Shown here piece after piece: positions 58,486 through 64,000 of a stretch of DNA of 64,000 bases (position 1 is the first letter of the stretch; the number at the start of each line of letters is the position of its first letter). A model generated the notes under the pieces. It was not told where the DNA came from and searched no databases. It saw only the letters and a list, made by a program, of their open reading frames with translations. Origin of the DNA: Phallus indusiatus (taxonomy: Eukaryota > Basidiomycota > Agaricomycetes > Phallales > Phallaceae); assembly GCA_027605045.1 (NCBI GenBank), contig JAQFWX010000010.1, positions 1,306,879 through 1,370,878 of the forward strand. The letters run 5' to 3'. Position numbers and translations under genes: made by a program.

Positions 58486-61400
58486 CTACCCGAACGTTCC
58501 ACTGGCGGGGATATCGAAACGTGCTACACCATTCCAGTCGTCGGTGTTTTGGTAGATACTAAAAGAATAAGATTAGTTTGAGCTTTCAGCTACTCCGTTT
58601 AGTATAATAACTTACGTATTCCCACCCCATGTGGCTACGTTATTTGCTCCGATAGCTCCGTTTTTAGGGAATTGCAAGCTGTTTAAGCTCAGCTTAAAAC
58701 ACGGAAGGCCGTCGAGGAGGGGACAACTTACCAGAAGAAGATCACTACTGTAGCAACGGCAAGACCACTGTCCAAACCAGCAGACAAGACGTCTATAAAA
58801 ACATTATTGTTCAGCTTTAGGGACGGAATTTAAACAGGAATAGACTCACAGTTGTATTTGGTCCACCAACTGAAATGACGACGACGGATGACGTATTGGA
58901 AGATGAAACCAACGATACCCCAAGGGACAAAGTTCACAGCGGTGGCCGGAGGGATGAGACCAGTTCCGCTGAAGATGACGGGGAAACTAAAATTGTCATA
59001 AGAAAACAATTTTGAGAAAATGAATCAAAAAAAACGCACTTGAGGTATTTAAACGGAGAGTTCGGGAATTTCTTCGTGACAAAGTAGGGAATGCAAGGAA
59101 GAATGGCACCAATGAGGAAGAAGAACGTGAGGGCTGCGAAAAGATCAATGAGATATTTCGAAAAAGGTAAAAGCCATAAAATCATTTTTTTTTCTCACGG
59201 TAGTAAAGGCTCCCTGGAGAGAATAATCGCTGAGGTCCAATCACACCCCAAATGATCGACGCAGTGCCGAAAACTTGGGTAGAAGGGCAGATGAAAAGAT
59301 CCTTCTGGTGTCTATTGCACATGCCATCAATATTGGTAAACATCCAAGCTTGTACACCTAGTTGGACAGTGCCGGCAACGACGGTGGCTACAATTTGACA
59401 GAAGAACATGTGACGAGGTGGAATCTTCATGTAGTGACCGAGTTTGAAGTCGGAACTGAATGAGAGCGCCTGGACCATGGTGATATAACCCCAAGTCTTA
59501 AACAACATCATGGCGATGGGGTGGCCCGGGAGAGCATAACCAACAACCAATTCCGTGATGACGTTCAAACCAACCTGTTGGTTCGTAATGGCTTGGATCA
59601 TGCCGATGGGAACAATGTACACGAAAGCGATGATTAATGCAAGAATGAACGCCCACACCGGCATCTTAGTGGGCCACAGTTCGATAGAGATGATACCGAT
59701 GACAAACGTGAACACGAAGATGACGGCGTACCACCAATCGGGAACTTGCTTGTAGCGGGACATCAACCTAGCATGAATATCAGGCTGCTCGTTCATGCTG
59801 CGACGAGCCTGAACCCAGATCTGCTTTCTGAAATAGAGGAAAGCGTGCACTAGCGTGGCAGTGATGCTAGCAAAACTCAACCCGTAAGCGAGAGCAAAGG
59901 TGGCAGAAAGGAACAACGGCGAGTAGGCGTGGTACTTGTCGAGGTTGAGTGTGAGGTCGGGGTTGAGGATAGCCGTGACATTGTATGAAGCACCAGTATT
60001 GTCGAACGATCCGCTCGACAAAACGGGGAGGTAGCTGGTGTAAAAGGCGTTGGTCCAATACAAGGCCGGAGTGATAATCCAGAAGAAGGCGAAAAATCCA
60101 ATCATAACGTTAGCTACGCGAAAACAATAAGCTCAATATCGGACTTCTCGTCAAACGTTTTAAACGTACCTTCAGCCCACCAGGGAGTAACGAGAGGAGA
60201 ACCGGTGTAAGTGATTTGTGCCCAACTTTGAGGCGAAAAAAGAGGTTTTCAGCTCATATTCCGATTTAATTCAAACCAAAAACTCACTCGAAAGTGATAA
60301 TGCTTGAGAGAGAATAAGTACCGAATAAAAAACGTTGACAATGGAGCTCAAACATACCTCATTCCCAGACCTGAAGAGTAACCGAAAAGGGCGTTGACGG
60401 TTCTGTTGTTGGGAGCAATCCAACAAACCCACGTAAACACGGACAGGGCGGAGAAAAGGAAACCGGGGATGAAGTCTATCACCGCGATTAGTCATTAAAA
60501 CTTCCATAAGATGGCATTTGAACGCATACACCACGAAAAGCTGCCCAAGAACACGTATAAGAAGAACCGTTGACGCGATATACCGCCACGTTTACCGATA
60601 CCGGCGTACTGGTTAAAATATATATTAGAACTTTTTTCACATTCGTGGAGCCAGTTGTTGTTACCTCCTGGGAGTGCAAAGTGTTGAAAAGAGCACAGAA
60701 TACCAAGTTCGCAGGCCAAACTTGAACATAAGTCAGATCTACAAATCGAAAGAAGCGTGTCGATAAAACATACTCATGGAAGGCGGGGCAACGAGGAAAC
60801 GACGACAAACACCACCCAGAGCGAAACCAATCATTTGGGTAGACATAACAACGAACCATTGGACTGGTAAAATGTCAATCAGCATTCTAAATTACGCGCA
60901 TGAAGCCAAGCTTACATGAAAAGTTGTACGTTTGGTGGTAGAATACCCTCTGAACCGCGATGATATCAGTTGCATAGGCACTTTGTCCAGATACAGTTGC
61001 CATAGTCGTGATTAAACTATACGAAAATTCATCACAATCTTACTATTATTAGATGTAGACCTCAGACGTACACATGCTCCTTGACGCTGAACGGACCGGG
61101 GTTTAACTCCAAACCGAAAATCTTCCAATTCGGGAGCACACGAGCCAAAAACATACCCAACGGGAAAGAAACCAATTGAGCGACAATACTCGAAATCGTG
61201 ACGGAAGGGAAACGGAAGAAGAAAAATTGGTTCAAGCCTTGAGAGAAGTACGTTATTGGACCTTCGCGTCAACCCCGCAAAACAATGTAACCACATACCC
61301 GGAATAATGATAGCGGCAATGATACCAAGGACCCACGCACGGAGAGTACCGCATGGCCTGAAGGAAGAATTATTGGCACAGAATTGGAATCATGCTGCTT

Positions 61401-61745
61401 TGATTGGCTTACATGTTGAAGTCGTCAGTGTTGGCGACGGCACTACGGACCTCTGGGTATGGACTAGCGTCGAACACGCATCAGAATGAAGTCCGATTGG
61501 ATAGAAGCAGATACTTCACCTATCATCTTCAAGGTCGAGATGGGACCTATCGAGATTAGGATCGTCGAAGAAAGCCTCTGTGACTTCCTGCAGTACCCAC
61601 GGGTGAGTGATGGAACACGAGAAGCATATAGGGCGACACGTACTGCGATGACTGCATCATCGACGATGGGACTTTTCCCCGACTCTAAGTCGTATTTCTC
61701 ATCAGCACTGTAAGGCGGCTCAATCGTAGTCTCGTATTGAGACAT
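58486..61745 (-). CDS. Oligopeptide transporter, OPT family, copy 2
   Basis: Near-identical arrangement to copy 1. Starts MSQYETTIEPPYSADEKYD; exon order and splice positions match; NPGPFSVKEHV-type loop (FNPGPFSVKEHV equivalent near 61080), the middle exon 59182-60105 with FFAFFWIITPALYWTNAFY, ARLMSRYKQVPDWWYAV, GYALPGHPIAMMLFKTWGY and WGVIGPQRLFS, and the final FRFDIPASGTFG-type end with a TAG stop right after SGTFG. Differences from copy 1 are mostly conservative (for example NIDGMCNRHQ against HIEGICDKHQ), so both are under constraint and likely functional. The promoter is also shared, so expression may be similar unless the diverged parts matter. Peptide specificity unknown. Confidence 0.88.
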
Positions 61746-62300
61746 GGCGTGCTACTCGAAAGTGATTGGATGATGGGGGAGAAGAGAAGCCAACTGGTGC
61801 GAAATATTGGGTCTCGTGCGCTTCTTGTACTCCAGAGCAGCAAGAGATAATGTTCTAATTTGGGTCAGGCACAGGAGAGGGAGGAGCGGTTCAGATAAGG
61901 AGATCTAGCAAACGATCTATTTCGGAAGCTGTCCGCGATAGCAGGGTAAACGCTGTTAAGGATCGAAAATCAAAAAAAGGAAAAGCCCATGAAAAATATG
62001 GGTACTCACCGTGCCGGGGGAAAAATTATATACTGATATTTGCATTGGTATTCCGCTCGCCTCTCCTTGGCCATGTGCAGAAATTCAAGGAGGACGATTA
62101 TGGTCGAGGGCTCCTTCTCTACTAAAACTAATAATTAATTAATCCATGAAATTAAAGGACACGAAAATATATCCACCTTAGGTGACCTAGCATCCCACGC
62201 TCAGGCTTGGTGTCCCGGCGAGAATATCCACAGGGAGAATTCTTGGTAGATCAGCACCACAGGAACCCCGCTGCCGGAAAACCAGCAATAGAGTAAGTTC
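61746..62300 (-). promoter_or_regulatory. Duplicated OPT upstream region
   Basis: Upstream block conserved with 57056-57610, including TTCTTGTACTCCAGAGCAGC and GAGATAATGTTCTAATT. GATA cores occur (nitrogen-regulator type sites are common before OPT genes), but binding is inference. Confidence 0.45.
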
Positions 62301-63361
62301 ATCCGTGCGAATCGTCACTTGAAGCTGTCTTCTTGGTTAGGTGCCAGAATAAAAGGCTTCGGGATGGTCGTGACTGATTTGATTCGTACCGATCGCAATG
62401 AACAATAAATGAAAATTCGTAGCATAATGTCAATGTTTGTCTAATGTATCTGGGGAACTCGGTTTAGCAATCTGCCGCGTGAAAATTAATTGTTCATTGA
62501 GTAGCCGTCCCTCCGGCTCCTCCGACTCTGGAGAAAATTTTTTTCAAAAAAAGGTCACTTGATGCGATCGAGAAATCATGAGGATCCTACGATAAAGTCT
62601 TTAAGGTTTTTGCAAGTATTATCTGCAGGGTCGACGGGAATGGTGTCGTGCTGGCTGGTGGTGGAATTTTGAGCATAGTCGTAGTGCTGTATGTCTTTAT
62701 TTTCATCTAAAGAAAAAACCTCAGACATATTGAGCTTTTTCCTCCATCAGAAAAGAATCTGAATCAAAAGCAATCATTTTCAGAATGTAAAGCAATAGAA
62801 TATTCCCCCTGCCAAAATTGGGCAGACTGGTTGCAGACTGGTCAAAGCAAGGTCAAAGCCAAGACTGGATGTGATTATGTAATCTCCAAAAAGGAAAAAG
62901 ATGCCGGTTGGCCGATCCGCTATTTTCCGTGGAATATCAATAGATATTAGACACATCAATTAACAATATATACGCCGAATAAAATAGAGGTCAGCACATG
63001 GACCAAATAAATACATTAGATTGTCGCTGTCGTATATATTGCATCATGTCTTGGACTGACAAAACTGTCATACCTCGTATTATTTATTACTCGACTCATA
63101 TCACATTCAATTATCAAGGAAGAATATCCTCTTTCCTGTAGAATGACTGAACCTTGGCTCGGAGAATTTCCCATGCTGCGCATTCACACCCGGCCTATCA
63201 GCCCTATCTCCAGATAATTCACCTATTTATAAGTAATCATTAATTTTTTTTTCACGTGGAAATCCATGGGCCTTGATAAATTTCCATGTGCCCCGAGTCG
63301 GGGTAAACAGCCCATTCAGTGACACCCGTGTGACATGTAACAACGCTATCTTGTCCATATC
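62301..63361. other. Intergenic region
   Basis: About 1 kb without a supported gene; AT-rich, with poly-T near 63245. Includes the presumed promoter of the gene at 63362. Confidence 0.4.
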
Positions 63362-63667
63362 ATGTCCTCGCCCTTCGTACCTCAGTTAGATTTCGGAATC
63401 AACACATATCTCGCAGTCTATCTCACTCCGTCCTCGCATTTCTTATCTCAACCTGCATTGTTATGTTCACTTCATCCGGATCTGTCACATGTTGGTCCTC
63501 TTGGCGTGATGCAAGATGTACAAATCCTGAGTGCACCTAAAGACGCTATAACCAGTCATCAACTCGAGGACATCCTGGCTGCCTTACAGGCCGAATCCGA
63601 AGAAGGAGTAACCAAAGTCGAGATTCTCAAAGAACCGCAGCAAAGATCGAAACGAGACGAATTATGA
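63362..63667 (+). CDS. Small hypothetical protein (101 residues) ending in RDEL
   Basis: Single-exon frame of 101 codons. Two parts: a hydrophobic N-terminal half (NTYLAVYLTPSSHFLSQP) and a more polar second half with GPLGVMQDVQILSAPKDA and ILAALQAESEEGVTKVEIL, ending QQRSKRDEL. The pattern (predicted beta-strand, helix, beta-strand) and even codon use argue for a real protein. It resembles small uncharacterised basidiomycete proteins with an S-K-R-D-E-L end, from memory only. No signal peptide is apparent, so the RDEL end (like an ER-retention tail) may be chance. Function unknown. Confidence 0.55.
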   Translation: MSSPFVPQLDFGINTYLAVYLTPSSHFLSQPALLCSLHPDLSHVGPLGVMQDVQILSAPKDAITSHQLEDILAALQAESEEGVTKVEILKEPQQRSKRDEL

Positions 63668-63962
63668 TTTTATCACCCCATTTCACGCCAACTATCTCTC
63701 GACTCTTTCTTCATTCTCTTAATCAGCTCCAGTCCTCTTTTCCATTCGTTTGTTATTTTCAGGCTTTTTACATATCGCTTTGGATTGAAGTCGTTTGAAC
63801 CTGATAAGGGATAGTCCGATTGAACTAGACTTTCTTGTTAATCAAGCCATTTGATGGTCAAATAGCAATCCGTATGGAAACCCATATGATCATAAATGTA
63901 CTATAGTCACACAGATTTTTTTTGTGCCATAGATTGATTAAAAGTTTGCCATCATCCCCAAC

Positions 63963-64000
63963 ATGTCCACGGCGTTGCCTGGAAAGCTTTGCAGAAGCAG
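63963..64000 (+). CDS. Possible start of a further gene, cut by the window edge
   Basis: An ATG at 63963 opens a frame reading MSTALPGKLCRS to the window end, after a CATCCCCAAC context typical of start sites. Too short to identify. Confidence 0.2.
   Translation, partial: MSTALPGKLCRS

Larger units (their letters stand above)
53640..62300. repeat. Tandem duplication of an OPT gene with its promoter
   Basis: Two direct copies of about 3.95 kb: roughly 53640-57610 and 58345-62300. They cover both genes, part of the 3' flank, and about 500 bases upstream (shared blocks TTCTTGTACTCCAGAGCAGC near 57134 and 61822, GAGATAATGTTCTAATT near 57152 and 61843, and ACCAGCAATAGA near 57602 and 62281). The separating 0.7 kb (57610-58345) is unique. 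Confidence 0.82.

Overview
The window is nuclear DNA of a filamentous fungus, almost certainly a mushroom-forming basidiomycete (Agaricomycete type). Genes are cut by many introns of about 45-65 bases with GT..AG ends, often with a CTAAC or CTAAT-like branch point, and they lie on both strands with no operons. Several protein types (DUF6533-like membrane protein, F-box-like protein, NACHT/NLR relic, Cys-rich receptor-like protein, expanded P450s and OPT transporters) are typical of that group. Gene models below were spliced by eye from reading frame, splice sites and conserved motifs. Outer ends are firmer than individual exon edges.

Left part (0-19 kb): small heat-shock protein with heat-shock elements (-), phospholipid:diacylglycerol acyltransferase (+), mitochondrial tryptophanyl-tRNA synthetase (-), a secreted, probably GPI-anchored alginate-lyase-like protein (+), a gene-poor stretch with a broken NACHT/NLR relic, a PAP2-type lipid phosphatase (+), a perfect 22-bp inverted repeat, a DUF6533-like membrane protein (+), an F-box-like protein (-) and a tiny 47-residue gene (-).

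Middle (19-34 kb): a Cys-rich single-pass receptor-like protein (-), a polysaccharide lyase 14-type secreted enzyme (+), a class IIC (Na+/K+-ATPase-like) cation pump (-), then about 3.3 kb without a recognisable gene.

Right part (34-64 kb): an intact hydroxyacid-oxoacid transhydrogenase (HOT/ADHFE1-type) gene, followed by a segmental tandem array in which units of about 3-4 kb carry a shrinking 3' fragment of that gene, a shared spacer and one cytochrome P450. Four close P450 copies plus one diverged fifth copy result. One HOT fragment contains a clean micro-inversion, and one P450 copy has lost key catalytic residues. Next come two tandem OPT oligopeptide transporters (-), duplicated together with their promoters, then a small conserved-looking hypothetical gene and possibly the first codons of another gene at the edge.

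Membrane lipids (acyltransferase, lipid phosphatase), extracellular polysaccharide attack (two lyases), ion and peptide transport, and oxidative metabolism are represented. No single pathway is evident. The most unusual structure is the HOT-fragment/P450 array.
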